DNA of 64,000 bases from JBEVJK01 sp963791325 (GCA_963791325.1 CAWBRU010000005.1:372001-436000); one strand, 5' to 3'; counted from the first letter of the stretch, positions 26,561 through 35,904 are shown. Program-made: numbers and translations. Notes: generated by a model not told the origin, from the letters alone.

Positions 26561-26998
26561 TCAATCGCGCAGCACGCCGCGCAAATCGAGCCGGATGCAT
26601 TTGCCGATGAGCAGATAGGGGAAATTGGCGTCGCCGTCGCCGCCGCCGACATAGCCGATGCCGTAGTTCTCCTGGAACCGTAAGGTGCGCGAGGAGAAGG
26701 TGAAGCCGCTGCCCAACCCGCCGCAGATCAGCAGCAACGTGCGGTCGGAGGGCCGCAGAGGCGGGCAATAATGGACCGGTGCCGCATCGCCGATGCGGGT
26801 GACGGTGTAGTAGTCGGCCGCGCCGGCCTGCTGGATGACATAGATCCTGTCGGCCGTGTCGAGCGACTTCGCCTGCCAGCGCTCCTTGGCCCAGGCAAGA
26901 CCGGTGGCCGACTGGGCCGCGCACAGAAAGGCGTCGGCCCGCGTCGCGTCCGCCGTAGCGCAAAGGACCAGCAAGGCGACCGCCGAGCGCTTGATCAT
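26561..26998 (-). CDS. Secreted hypothetical protein
   Basis: A 145-residue product with a clear signal peptide (MIKRSAVALLVLCATADATR, cut near ADA around residue 23) and a mature part with several Cys, e.g. AFLCAAQSATGLAWAKERWQ, VHYCPPLRPSDR, LLLICGGLGSGF, and GKCIRLDLRG near the end. The four Cys could form disulfides in the periplasm. Family not recognised. It is convergent with rhaD and divergent from the histidine kinase gene. Confidence 0.75.
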   Translation of the reverse strand: MIKRSAVALLVLCATADATRADAFLCAAQSATGLAWAKERWQAKSLDTADRIYVIQQAGAADYYTVTRIGDAAPVHYCPPLRPSDRTLLLICGGLGSGFTFSSRTLRFQENYGIGYVGGGDGDANFPYLLIGKCIRLDLRGVLRD

Positions 26999-27135
26999 AG
27001 GCTTATTAGTATCCTGTTAAGGCTAACCAGCACTTAACAGAGATGTGGCGGGTCGAACGTGCAGCGCCGATGAGCATTTGAGATCGGACCTTGCACCCTA
27101 TATTCTGGGCGGCGAGAAGCGGGATTGGAACAGGG

Positions 27136-28548
27136 ATGGCGACGTCCGAAATGGCCCATAGCCGGGGAGACGAGCCGCAGACGCGGCCCAGCGCCAGCTA
27201 TGGCCCGCTGCGGCTCAGCTGGATCCGGTTCTGGCGCTTCGTCTCGCGCTACATGCCGAAGCGGCTCTATGCCCGCTCGCTGATCATCGTCATCGCGCCG
27301 ATGATCCTGCTTCAATCCTTCATCGCCTTCATGTTCATGGAGCGGCATTGGCAGACGGTGACCCAGCGGCTGTCGGAAGCCGTCACCCGCGACATCGCCG
27401 CGATCATCGACATGATCGAGACCTATCCGCACGATGCCAAATATTCCGACGTCATCCGCATCGCGCAGGATCGGCTGTCGCTCAAGATCGATATCATGCC
27501 GCCCGACCCGCTGCCGCCGCCCGGGCCCAAGCCGTTCTTCTCGATCCTTGATCAGATCCTCTCGGCCGAGATCACCCGCCAGATCAACCGCCCGTTCTGG
27601 ATCGACACCGTCGGCAACTCCAACATCGTCGAGATCCGCATCCAGCTCGACGACAAGGTGCTGCGGATCTTTGCCCGCCGCAGCCAGGCCTATGCTTCCA
27701 ACACCCACATCTTCCTGCTCTGGATGGTCGGTACCTCGCTGGTGCTGATCACCATCGCGGTGCTGTTCCTGCGCAACCAGATCCGGCCGATCATGAAGCT
27801 GGCCGAAGCGGCCGAGAGCTTCGGCAAGGGCCGTCCCATGCCGCGCGACTTCCACCCCCGGGGCGCGGAGGAGGTGCGGCGCGCCGGCCTCGCCTTCATT
27901 CAGATGCGCGAGCGCATCGAGCGCCAGATCGAACAGCGCACGGCGATGCTGACCGGTGTCAGCCATGATCTGCGTACGATCCTGACGCGCTTCAAGCTGC
28001 AGCTGGCGCTGGCCGGGCCGCGGGCCGACGCGGCCGCCCTCGACCAGGATGTCGACGACATGCAGTCGATGCTCGAGGGCTATCTCGCCTTCGCCAAGAG
28101 CGAGATCGCCGAGGACACCGGCCGCTTCGACCTCGCCGCCTTCTTCGACAAGCTGAGCGAGGAGGCCAAGCTGCGCGAGCGCGCGCTGACCACCAAGCTG
28201 ACCGGGCGGCCGGAGGTGCATGTTCGCCCCAATGCATTCCAGCGGCTGCTCTCCAACATCGTCGGCAATTCGTTTCGCTATGCCAAGTCCGTCGCCGTCA
28301 ACGCCGTCCACATGCGCGGCTGGCTGACGGTGACGATCGACGACGACGGGCCGGGCATCCCGGCGGAGAAGCGCGAGGAGGTGTTCAAGCCGTTTCTCAG
28401 GCTCGACGAGGCGCGCAACCTCGATTCGAGCGGCACGGGGCTCGGCCTGTCGATCGCCCGCGACATCGCCCGCAGCCATGGCGGCGACATCACCCTCGAC
28501 AAGAGCCCGCTCGGCGGGCTGCGCGCCGTGATCAAGGTGCCGGCCTAG
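27136..28548 (+). CDS. EnvZ/CenK-like membrane sensor histidine kinase
   Basis: A 470-residue kinase. Membrane helices at about 48-68 (SLIIVIAPMILLQSFIAFMF) and 191-213 enclose a periplasmic sensor part of about 120 residues. Then a HAMP-like region, the H-box TGVSHDLRTILTRFKLQLAL with His277, and the ATPase with NIVGNSFRYA (N), DDDGPGIPAEKREE (G1), FKPFLR (F) and GTGLGLSIARDIA (G2). ATG 27136 was chosen over 27091. No response regulator gene is adjacent. In related genomes a kinase of this kind follows the MarR-PetR pair, so the regulator at 13057 is the likely partner; that is inference. Confidence 0.93.
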   Translation: MATSEMAHSRGDEPQTRPSASYGPLRLSWIRFWRFVSRYMPKRLYARSLIIVIAPMILLQSFIAFMFMERHWQTVTQRLSEAVTRDIAAIIDMIETYPHDAKYSDVIRIAQDRLSLKIDIMPPDPLPPPGPKPFFSILDQILSAEITRQINRPFWIDTVGNSNIVEIRIQLDDKVLRIFARRSQAYASNTHIFLLWMVGTSLVLITIAVLFLRNQIRPIMKLAEAAESFGKGRPMPRDFHPRGAEEVRRAGLAFIQMRERIERQIEQRTAMLTGVSHDLRTILTRFKLQLALAGPRADAAALDQDVDDMQSMLEGYLAFAKSEIAEDTGRFDLAAFFDKLSEEAKLRERALTTKLTGRPEVHVRPNAFQRLLSNIVGNSFRYAKSVAVNAVHMRGWLTVTIDDDGPGIPAEKREEVFKPFLRLDEARNLDSSGTGLGLSIARDIARSHGGDITLDKSPLGGLRAVIKVPA

Positions 28549-28572
28549 GCCGCACAACAAGCAGAGGACAGC

Positions 28573-29220
28573 ATGGGTCAGCTCAATGCCGGCATCGTAC
28601 CGGTCACGCCGTTTCAGCAGAACTGCACGATCCTGTTCGACGATGAGACCAAGGCCGGGGTGGTCGTCGATCCGGGCGGCGACATCGACCGCATCCTGGC
28701 GACGCTCAGTGAAAGCGGCATTGCCGTCGGCGAGATCTGGCTGACCCATGGTCATCTCGATCATGCCGGCGGAGCCATGGACCTCAAAGAACGGCTCGGG
28801 GTGGAACTCGTCGGGCCGCATGAGGCAGACCGGCCGCTGCTGGCCAATCTGGAGCGCCAGGCGCTGTCTTTCGGCATCACCGAACCGGTGCGCAACTGCA
28901 CTCCCGACCGCTTTCTCGCCGAAGGCGACATGCTGGCCATCGGCGAGCATAGGTTCCGGGTTCTGCATTGCCCCGGCCATGCCCCCGGCCACGTGGTCTA
29001 TTACAACGAGAAGGCCCGCTTCGCCCATGTCGGCGATGTCCTGTTCAACGGCTCCATCGGCCGCACCGATCTGCCGGGCGGCGACCACGCGACGCTGCTC
29101 AGCTCGATCAAGGACAAGCTGCTGCCCTTGGGCGACGACATCGGCTTCATCTGCGGCCATGGCCCGGGCGGCCGGTTCGGCGAGGAACGGCGCAACAACC
29201 CGTTTCTGGTGTCCCGCTGA
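28573..29220 (+). CDS. MBL-fold hydrolase (glyoxalase II-like, YcbL type)
   Basis: A 215-residue metallo-beta-lactamase-fold enzyme. The metal motif THGHLDHAGG is complete, and further ligands are in HCPGHAPGHVVYY, VGDVLFNGSIGRTDLPGG and ICGHGPGG. Length and layout match the YcbL group of glyoxalase II-like hydrolases, which lack the C-terminal substrate domain of true glyoxalase II; the substrate is not known. It starts 24 nt after the kinase stop, so the two may share a transcript. Confidence 0.9.
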   Translation: MGQLNAGIVPVTPFQQNCTILFDDETKAGVVVDPGGDIDRILATLSESGIAVGEIWLTHGHLDHAGGAMDLKERLGVELVGPHEADRPLLANLERQALSFGITEPVRNCTPDRFLAEGDMLAIGEHRFRVLHCPGHAPGHVVYYNEKARFAHVGDVLFNGSIGRTDLPGGDHATLLSSIKDKLLPLGDDIGFICGHGPGGRFGEERRNNPFLVSR

Positions 29221-29330
29221 AGGCAGCGCCGCCGGCTGGTTGCAAATCGGGCCAAATCCCGCTTGACAGCTGACTAGCTGATAGGATGACTGGTCGACAC
29301 GGTCGCCACGCGGATCAATCAAGGGAACAC

Positions 29331-30332
29331 ATGCCGGAGACCCAGCCTGAGCTTGTCGTCGTCGGGGCAGGTGCCATGGGCCTGCTCTATGCGGGCCTGC
29401 TTGCACCGCACTCGTCCGTTACGGTTTTGGATGGGTGGCGCGCGCAGATCGATGCGCTCCAGTCTCAAGGCCTGACGCTGACCGGCGTCGGCGGCGTGAA
29501 GCGCCCGCCCGTCCGGGCGGTCCATTTGCGCGACGTCGCGGCGCTGCGTTCAAGCGCCGACATCGTCATCGCGTTAACCGGAGCCGCGGGCAGCCGGGAA
29601 GCTGCCGAGGCTGCGGCCGTCGTGCTGCGGCCCGACGGCTATCTCCTGACGCTGCAAAACGGCGTGGGCAATATCGAGGCCTATGAAGCCGCGCTGGGTC
29701 CAGGCCGGGTGTTGGCCGGCCTCTCCTACCACAGCGCGGCGCTCAGGCAGCCGGCGACGGCCGAGCACACCCACAAGGGTCCGACCTGGATCGGCGAGAT
29801 CGACCGCTCCAAGACCGAGCGGCTCGCCGCGCTGATTGCGCTGATGGAGCGGGCCGATTGCCAGCCGCGGCCTGTCGACGACGTCGTCAGCTATGTGTGG
29901 ACCAAGTTCATCCACAACTGCGCCATCAACGCGGTGTGCGCGATCGGCGGGCTGAGGGTCGGAGAAATCCCGCTGACGCCGGGCGCGGACGAGCTGCAGA
30001 CGAAGATCATCGAAGAGGCCGTCGCAGTGGTCAAAGCCCGCGGCCATGCCCTTGCCGACCCCGACCCGATGGCGGCGATCAAGGCCTTCTGCCGGATCAA
30101 GTTCAACAAGCCGTCGATGCTGCAGCATATGGAGGCGTCGCGCGAAACCGAGATCGATGCGCTGAACGGGGCGGTGGTCCGCGAAGGCCGGGCGCTCGGC
30201 ATCGCCACCCCCTACAACGAGGCCGTCACCTGGATGGTGAGAAGCATGCAGCACCAGCGGATCAAGGCCGTTGCCGAACCCGGCATCGACTACGAGGCGA
30301 TGGAGCGGGATGCCAAGCGGGCCGCCGGTTAG
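29331..30332 (+). CDS. 2-dehydropantoate 2-reductase family protein
   Basis: A 333-residue NADP-dependent reductase of the ApbA/PanE family. N-terminal Rossmann motif VVVGAGAMGLLYAGLL, then ALTGAAGSREAAEA, LTLQNGVGNIEAYEA and, in the second domain, VDDVVSYVWTKFIHNCAINA, with Lys and Asn typical of the family, and KFNKPSMLQHMEASRETEID. It could be panE for pantothenate synthesis or a sugar-acid or keto-acid reductase, since a GntR regulator follows 26 nt later and a sugar importer is nearby. TTGACA lies about 70 bp upstream (29262). Confidence 0.85.
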   Translation: MPETQPELVVVGAGAMGLLYAGLLAPHSSVTVLDGWRAQIDALQSQGLTLTGVGGVKRPPVRAVHLRDVAALRSSADIVIALTGAAGSREAAEAAAVVLRPDGYLLTLQNGVGNIEAYEAALGPGRVLAGLSYHSAALRQPATAEHTHKGPTWIGEIDRSKTERLAALIALMERADCQPRPVDDVVSYVWTKFIHNCAINAVCAIGGLRVGEIPLTPGADELQTKIIEEAVAVVKARGHALADPDPMAAIKAFCRIKFNKPSMLQHMEASRETEIDALNGAVVREGRALGIATPYNEAVTWMVRSMQHQRIKAVAEPGIDYEAMERDAKRAAG

Positions 30333-30358
30333 GTGCGGGGCTTGGCCGGGGAGACGCG

Positions 30359-31066
30359 ATGCTGAACCAGAAACCGATCAAGCGACGCAAGATTTCCGAG
30401 GAGGTCGCCGAACGGATCGAGCAGCTGATCCAGGAGAACGGCCTCAAGGCCGGCGATCCGCTGCCGTCGGAGCGCGACATCATGACGGCCTATGACGTCG
30501 GCCGCTCGGCGGTGCGCGAGGCCTTTTTCGCCCTGACCAAGCGCGGCCTGGTCGAGATCCGGAACGGCGAGCGGGCAAAGGTCGCTTCGCCCGATGTCGG
30601 GCTGTTCATCGGCGAGATGTCGGGAGCGGTGCGGCGGATGCTGGCCGAGCCCGACGGGGTGCGCAACTTTCAGGATGCCCGGCGCCTGTTCGAGACGGGC
30701 GTGGCGGCACGCGCGGCCGAACGCGCCGCTGCAGCGGACATCGACGCGCTCGGCGCCGCGCTCGAAGCCAACCGCCAGGCGATCGGCCTGCAGCGGCTCT
30801 TTCACGAGACCGACTTCCTGTTTCACAAGCAGATCGCGCGGGTGGCCAAGAACCCGATCTTTCTGTCGGTGACCGAAGGCCTGGTCACGTGGCTGCTCGA
30901 GCAGCGCCACCGGACCGCGCAGGATCCCGAGCATGCGCAGCTTGCCTACGACGCACACCGGGAGATCTTCGACGCGATCGCCGCAAGAAACGCCGAGGCG
31001 GCCGGCGCGGCCATGGACCGCCATCTAAGGGTGGTCGAGAAGCTCTACTGGGGCGAGCCGCTGTAA
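30359..31066 (+). CDS. FadR/GntR-family transcriptional regulator
   Basis: A 235-residue regulator. N-terminal winged helix: KISEEVAERIEQLIQENGLK, GDPLPSERDIMTAYDVGRSA and VREAFFALTKRGLVEIRNGE. C-terminal all-helical FCD domain with an Asp/His set (FHETDFLFHKQIARVAKNPI, AYDAHREIFDAIAARN, MDRHLRVVEKLYW). Related FCD regulators sense sugar acids such as sialate or hexuronates. GGGGAG precedes the ATG. It probably forms a two-gene unit with the reductase and may control the convergent importer at 31-36 kb. Confidence 0.9.
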   Translation: MLNQKPIKRRKISEEVAERIEQLIQENGLKAGDPLPSERDIMTAYDVGRSAVREAFFALTKRGLVEIRNGERAKVASPDVGLFIGEMSGAVRRMLAEPDGVRNFQDARRLFETGVAARAAERAAAADIDALGAALEANRQAIGLQRLFHETDFLFHKQIARVAKNPIFLSVTEGLVTWLLEQRHRTAQDPEHAQLAYDAHREIFDAIAARNAEAAGAAMDRHLRVVEKLYWGEPL

Positions 31067-31081
31067 GGCGCGCGATAGAAG

Positions 31082-31138
31082 CTGCGGAAAAACAAACACT
31101 TAGAACGCGTCAGCGATTCGAAGAAGCGCTGAACCGGT
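31082..31138 (+). repeat. Dispersed intergenic repeat, copy C (right half only)
   Basis: CTGCGGAAAAACAAACACTTAG, split here as CTGCGGAAAAAC and AAACACTTAGAACGCG, then GCGATTCGAAGAAGCGCTGA. It matches the right half of copy A and lacks the hairpin part. It fills the 72-bp gap between the GntR stop and the stop of the convergent permease gene. Confidence 0.65.
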
Positions 31139-32092
31139 CTAGCGAGCCCCGCCTTTTTCCCAAGAGCCGATCCAGACGCTGAGCAGAATCGTCAGGCCGT
31201 AGAAGATGCTGATCGTTCCCGCGGACATCGAGAACACCGTGAGCAGGATGTTGATCAGCGTCAGCAGCAGCGCTCCGGCGAGCGTTCCGAGATAGCTGCC
31301 GCTGCCGCCGAGGATAGAGGCGCCGCCGACCACCACCGCTGCGACCGAGGCGAACAGGAATTTGTCGCCGATACCCGGCGAGGCGATGCCGATATAGCCG
31401 ACCAGGAAAATGCCCCCGAGCGTGGCGCTGCAGGCGGAAGCGACGTAGGCTCCGATCAGCACGCGGGCCGAATTGACTCCCGAGAAGGTGCTGACCGTCG
31501 GGCTGGCGCCGACGGCGTAGACGCGTCGGCCGAAGCTGGTGAAGGTGAGCAATACCGTCGTCCCGATGCCGACCGCGGCAAGCAGCAGGAAGGCGACCGG
31601 CACCCCGGCGACCTGGCCTTGGCCGAGCCAGCGAATGGCCGGCGGCGGCGTTGCCGGCGGCAAGGTGCCGGCGATCAGCACGATCGCGCCGCTCAGGATC
31701 ACGTTCGAGGCGAGCGTCATGATGATCGGATGCACCTTGAGGACCGCGACCCCGAAGCCGTTGAACAGGCCGACGCCGATCGCCACGGCGAAAATCAGCG
31801 GCAATGCCCAGAGCAGCGCCTGATCCTGGCCGTGGGTCAGATAGGTGAGCAGGATCGCCGCCGCGCTGGTCATCCACGGGATCGAGAGGTCGATGCCGCC
31901 GGAGATGATCACCACCGTCTGGCCCGCCGCAACGATCGCCAGCGCGATGACCTGGAGCAGGATGTTGCGCGAGTTCGCCGCCGTGGCGAAGCCGTCGACC
32001 CAAAGCGCCGCGACGCTCCAGGTAAGCACAGCCAGCGCGACCAGGACGACAAGTTGCCGCTGGCGGCTGAGCTTGAGCGATAAGTCGCTCAT
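31139..32092 (-). CDS. CUT2 sugar ABC transporter permease
   Basis: A 317-residue inner-membrane permease of the RbsC type. Hydrophobic through most of its length, with the family motif VVIISGGIDLSIPWMTSAAA near residues 59-78 and FLFASVAAVVVGGASILGGS in the last third. Last gene of the minus-strand operon SBP, ATPase, permease, permease; starts 43 nt after the first permease. The pair of different permeases suggests a heterodimeric pore. Confidence 0.92.
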   Translation of the reverse strand: MSDLSLKLSRQRQLVVLVALAVLTWSVAALWVDGFATAANSRNILLQVIALAIVAAGQTVVIISGGIDLSIPWMTSAAAILLTYLTHGQDQALLWALPLIFAVAIGVGLFNGFGVAVLKVHPIIMTLASNVILSGAIVLIAGTLPPATPPPAIRWLGQGQVAGVPVAFLLLAAVGIGTTVLLTFTSFGRRVYAVGASPTVSTFSGVNSARVLIGAYVASACSATLGGIFLVGYIGIASPGIGDKFLFASVAAVVVGGASILGGSGSYLGTLAGALLLTLINILLTVFSMSAGTISIFYGLTILLSVWIGSWEKGGAR

Positions 32093-32135
32093 GGGACAGC
32101 CCCTCGCGCCGGTCCCACGGTGCGACCGACCATGC

Positions 32136-33131
32136 TCATGCCGGGGCGCGGTCCCGGACCAGCCGGGTGAGATGCTGCAGCAGCGTGGTCGCCGCGATCG
32201 AGAGCACCAGCAGCACGCCTTGGAAGATCTGGTTCCACTGCGGCTGCAACCGGAGCGAGAAGGTCACGCCGGTTAGGTAGGCCAGCACCAGGGCGCCAAC
32301 GACTGGCCCGACCAGCGAGCCCTTGCCGCCGGACAGGCTGACGCCGCCGACCACCACGGCGGTGATCATCGGCAATACATAGCTGTTGCCCGCGGTCGGT
32401 TCACCCGCCATGCTTTGCAGGCTGAGCAGCAGGCCGGAAAGCACCGCAAACCAGCTCGACAGCATATAGGCGGCGATTTCGGTGCGGCCGACCGCAACGC
32501 CGGAATGCCGCGCCGACGTCCGGTCCGAACCGATCGCGCGGATCGAGGTGCCGAGCCGGGTCCGGCCGAACCACAGACCGAACACCACCAGCGCCAGGAG
32601 GATCCAGGTGGTGCCGGAGAGGCCGAGATAGCGGACGAAGAGCAGCCCGGGAATGGTGCCATCGACCGCGCCCCCGGGACCGGGCAGGACGTAGAAGGCG
32701 ATGCCGCCCCACACGAACCAGGTCGCAAGCGTCACGATGAACGGCTGCATCCGGCCGTGGACGATCAGCAATCCGTTGAGCGCACCCGGCACCCAGCCGA
32801 AGGCGATCAGCAGCAGCGCGACCACGGCCGAGCGCGCCGGATCGCTCATTTCGGTTGCCGCGGCCGCATTGACCAGCGAAATCAGCCCAGGCACCGAAAG
32901 GTCGATGCCGCCGCTCATGGTGACGATCCCCTGGCCGAAGGCGATCAGCACGAGGACCAGCGAAAGGTTGACGAGGTTCTGGGCGTAGCCGAGGGTGAGG
33001 CTTGCCGGCTGCACCGACCCCAGCCAGACGACCATGACCACCAGCAGCACATAAGGCAGCGCCGCGGCCAGCGTGTCGTCGGGACTGCCGAACGTGCCCC
33101 AGCGGCGTCGGTGCGAGCTGGTCGGGTCCAT
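32136..33131 (-). CDS. CUT2 sugar ABC transporter permease
   Basis: A 331-residue permease, with an Arg/His-rich cytoplasmic N-terminus (MDPTSSHRRRWGTFG) followed by about nine hydrophobic segments. Family motif GIVTMSGGIDLSVPGLISLV near residue 65-85 and YVLPMITAVVVGGVSLSGGK in the last third. Its start is 6 nt after the ATPase stop, so translation is probably coupled. Partner of the permease at 31139. Confidence 0.92.
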   Translation of the reverse strand: MDPTSSHRRRWGTFGSPDDTLAAALPYVLLVVMVVWLGSVQPASLTLGYAQNLVNLSLVLVLIAFGQGIVTMSGGIDLSVPGLISLVNAAAATEMSDPARSAVVALLLIAFGWVPGALNGLLIVHGRMQPFIVTLATWFVWGGIAFYVLPGPGGAVDGTIPGLLFVRYLGLSGTTWILLALVVFGLWFGRTRLGTSIRAIGSDRTSARHSGVAVGRTEIAAYMLSSWFAVLSGLLLSLQSMAGEPTAGNSYVLPMITAVVVGGVSLSGGKGSLVGPVVGALVLAYLTGVTFSLRLQPQWNQIFQGVLLVLSIAATTLLQHLTRLVRDRAPA

Positions 33132-33137
33132 CCCGAG

Positions 33138-34646
33138 TCAGGCGGCCGCCGACGCGGCGGGCGCCCCCATGGCGGCCTGCAGCGCCCGCTCTTCGGTGCG
33201 CTCGCTCCCGGTAAGGATCGTGGCGAGCCTGGACTGGCGAAGCACAAGGATGCGGTCGCACATGTTCACCAGCTCCAAGTTTTCGGAGGAATAGAACAGG
33301 ATCGCCCGGCCTTCCTCGGCAAGGCGCCGCGCCAGGTGGAATATCTCCGCCTTGGTGCCGATGTCGATGCCGCGGGTGAGATCGTGAAACAGCAGGATGC
33401 GGCCGCCGGTCGCCAGCAGCTTGGCGATCACCACCTTCTGCTGGTTGCCGCCCGACAGCGTCCGCGCCGCCTGCTCGATCGAGGATGCTCCGATGCCAAG
33501 CTCGCCGACCAGCGCGCGGACCAGCGGACGGTCGACGCCGGGGGCGAGGAAGCCGAAGCGGCTCAGCCGCGACAGCACCGGCAAGGCGATGTTCTCGCGG
33601 ATCGATTTGTCGAGATGCAATCCCTGGTAGCGGCGATCCTCCGGCACCAGCGAGATCCCGGCGGCCAAGGCATCGCGCGGCGAATCGATTCGCACCGGCA
33701 CGCCGTCGACCCGCACCGTTCCGCTCCAACGCTTGATGCCGAAGAGCGCCAGCATCAGCGTCGACTGACCCTGTCCCTCCAAGCCGCCGAGCCCGAGGAT
33801 CTCGCCTGCGCGCAGATCGAAGGACACGTCGCTGAGCTCGTGCGCCACGCTGAGGCCGCTGACCGACAGGATCGCCTCCGGCGCCGGGGTTCGCCGCTGC
33901 GGCGGGTAAAGCATGCGCGGCTTGCGGCCGAGCATGTCCTCGACAATCGCCTCGTCGCTCGCCTCGCGGAGCCTGCCGCTGCGGATCGCCCGTCCGCGGC
34001 GCAGCACCGTGTAATGCTCGGCCACGTCGCGGCACTCGTGCAGCCGGTGCGAGATGAACAGCACCAGCGCCCCGCCCGCGGCCATGTCGCGGGCAAGTCC
34101 GAGCGCCCATTCGGCCTCCCGCGCCGGCAGCGCGGCCGTGGCCTCGTCGAGCACCAGGATCTTGGGGTTGCTCGCCACGCTGGCCACGATCTCGACCACA
34201 TGGCGCGCAGCGATCGACAGATCCTTGATCGCCCGCCGCGGATCGACCGGCGGCGCCTTGACCCACTCATAGAGCGCCTCCGTCCGCCGCTTGAGCTCGC
34301 GCCGGGACAGAACGCCGAGCTCGCGCAGACCGCTGCGGTTCAGCCAGATGTTCTGCCCGACCGTCAGATCGGGAACGAGCGACAGCTCCTGGTAGGCAAC
34401 GCTGACCCCCAGCCGGCGCGATTCCGTCACCGAACGGATCTCGACCGATTTGCCGAACAGTGCAATCGAGCCGGCATCGGGCTTGAGCGTGCCGCCGAGC
34501 GCCTTGATCAGCGTCGACTTGCCGGCGCCGTTTTCGCCCAGCACGGCATGGACCGTGCCTGCCTCGCCGGAAAAATCGAGCCGGTCCAGCGCCTGGACGC
34601 CGGGAAAGCTCTTGCTCAGGCCGCTGACCCGCAGGACCTCAACCAA
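33138..34646 (-). CDS. CUT2 sugar ABC transporter ATPase with degenerate second site
   Basis: A 502-residue double ATPase. First half: intact Walker A GENGAGKS at 37-44 and Walker B ILVLDEATAAL, with Ala in place of the usual Pro. Second half: Walker A-like GGLEGQGQSTLML, signature LSGGNQQKVVIAKLLA near 396, but the Walker B reads ILLFHDLTRGID (about 416-427) where ILILDEPTRGID is usual, so the Asp is His and the catalytic Glu is Asp. The start used is TTG at 34646 with GGGAAGG before it; no ATG suits. In line after the SBP gene (30-nt gap). Confidence 0.9.
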   Translation of the reverse strand: MVEVLRVSGLSKSFPGVQALDRLDFSGEAGTVHAVLGENGAGKSTLIKALGGTLKPDAGSIALFGKSVEIRSVTESRRLGVSVAYQELSLVPDLTVGQNIWLNRSGLRELGVLSRRELKRRTEALYEWVKAPPVDPRRAIKDLSIAARHVVEIVASVASNPKILVLDEATAALPAREAEWALGLARDMAAGGALVLFISHRLHECRDVAEHYTVLRRGRAIRSGRLREASDEAIVEDMLGRKPRMLYPPQRRTPAPEAILSVSGLSVAHELSDVSFDLRAGEILGLGGLEGQGQSTLMLALFGIKRWSGTVRVDGVPVRIDSPRDALAAGISLVPEDRRYQGLHLDKSIRENIALPVLSRLSRFGFLAPGVDRPLVRALVGELGIGASSIEQAARTLSGGNQQKVVIAKLLATGGRILLFHDLTRGIDIGTKAEIFHLARRLAEEGRAILFYSSENLELVNMCDRILVLRQSRLATILTGSERTEERALQAAMGAPAASAAA

Positions 34647-34676
34647 GGCCTTCCCGCTCCCGGACCGCGCAGCGCC

Positions 34677-35741
34677 TCACTTGATGACCGGCGGCTTCAG
34701 CACCTCCTGGAGATCGAGCTTGGCCCATGGCGGCGACAGCGGCAGCATGGTGCCGGGCTCGAGATCGACAGCCGCGTCGTTCAGCGTCATGACCGGCGAA
34801 GGCCCGCTGTAGACGCCTTTCAGGTCGGTGTTGGTGATCCAGGGCGTATCCATCAGCACGAAGCGCGGATCGCCCTTCACCTTGCCGTCGAGAATGTCGA
34901 CGCCGAGGATGAGCGCCGAGCTCGACACCCAAGCCGGCACCGACTTGAACAGGCAGGTGAGCTGCTCCTTCTGACATTTGAGGATGCCCTCGGCGAATGA
35001 ATAGCCGGTGATCGGCACCGGCTTGTGCCCGGCCGCCTTGAGCGCGTCGAGCGCATAGGCGGCGGCGTGTAGCGTCAGGATGCCGGTGACGTCGGGGTGC
35101 GCCGGAACGAGGCTTGCGACCTGCGCCTGCTCCTCGCCCGGGGTGAAATTGGAATAGTAGGTGACCAGCTTGATGTCGGGATATTTGTCGAAGACCGAAT
35201 GCGCGCCCTTGGCCGCGTCGATCGCCGGCGATGCCCCGGCCAGGCCGAGATCGAGGAACACCTTGCCCTTGCCGCCCATCTGCTCGGCCAGCCACTTGGC
35301 CTCGATCTCGCCGACCTCGGTGAAGTCGGGCGCCAGCTTCCAGGCGCAGGGCGCCTCGGCCAGCTGGTCGTAGGTGATCACCACGATGCCGGCATCGCAG
35401 GCCTGCTGGATGACCTGGTTCGACGCCGTGGTCGAGGCCGCCTCCAGCAGCAGGATGTCGGGTTTCTCCAGGATCAGGTTGGAGATCACCGCATTCTGGG
35501 CTGCGGCGGTGTTGTCGGTGTTGATGATGCGCAGGTCGCTGATCCGGCCCTTCAGCGGCGGCTGATCGATCAGCAGCTGTGCCGAGCGCTCCATGAGGGC
35601 GCGCCAGGAATTGCCCATGAAATTGTTGACCAGAACGGCCGTGTAGGCCTTCGGCTCCTCCGCCTGGGCCAGCGAAACGGACAGGCCGGCCGCCAGCAGC
35701 GCTCCGGCGACCCACGCGCAAATTCCCGATCTTCTCGTCAT
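34677..35741 (-). CDS. CUT2 sugar ABC transporter periplasmic binding protein
   Basis: A 354-residue exported protein with signal peptide ICAWVAGALLAAGLSVSLAQA (cut near AQA-E around residue 27). The mature part is a periplasmic-binding fold of the ribose/xylose class: VLVNNFMGNSWRALMERSAQ, ILEKPDILLLEAASTTASNQ, AGIVVITYDQLAEAP, and LTLHAAAYALDALKAAGHKP. Two Cys pairs are possible (CDAG, CAWK; CQKEQLTC). The sugar cannot be read from sequence. Start ATG 35741; a longer frame to 35807 has no signal-peptide character. First gene of the importer operon. Confidence 0.92.
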   Translation of the reverse strand: MTRRSGICAWVAGALLAAGLSVSLAQAEEPKAYTAVLVNNFMGNSWRALMERSAQLLIDQPPLKGRISDLRIINTDNTAAAQNAVISNLILEKPDILLLEAASTTASNQVIQQACDAGIVVITYDQLAEAPCAWKLAPDFTEVGEIEAKWLAEQMGGKGKVFLDLGLAGASPAIDAAKGAHSVFDKYPDIKLVTYYSNFTPGEEQAQVASLVPAHPDVTGILTLHAAAYALDALKAAGHKPVPITGYSFAEGILKCQKEQLTCLFKSVPAWVSSSALILGVDILDGKVKGDPRFVLMDTPWITNTDLKGVYSGPSPVMTLNDAAVDLEPGTMLPLSPPWAKLDLQEVLKPPVIK

Positions 35742-35904
35742 CCGCCGAGTCCCCCCTGATTGAACGACCCGCCGTTTCGCGGGCGGCCAAGCTTCTCTGA
35801 TAGGCAAGCGATCGTCAAGTCTGACAGGTGTGGTGATTTGGCCTTCTCAGCTGCCGGGCCATGATGGCTTTGAGCGCCGCCGAGGGTCTCTTCGGCCGGA
35901 CAAG

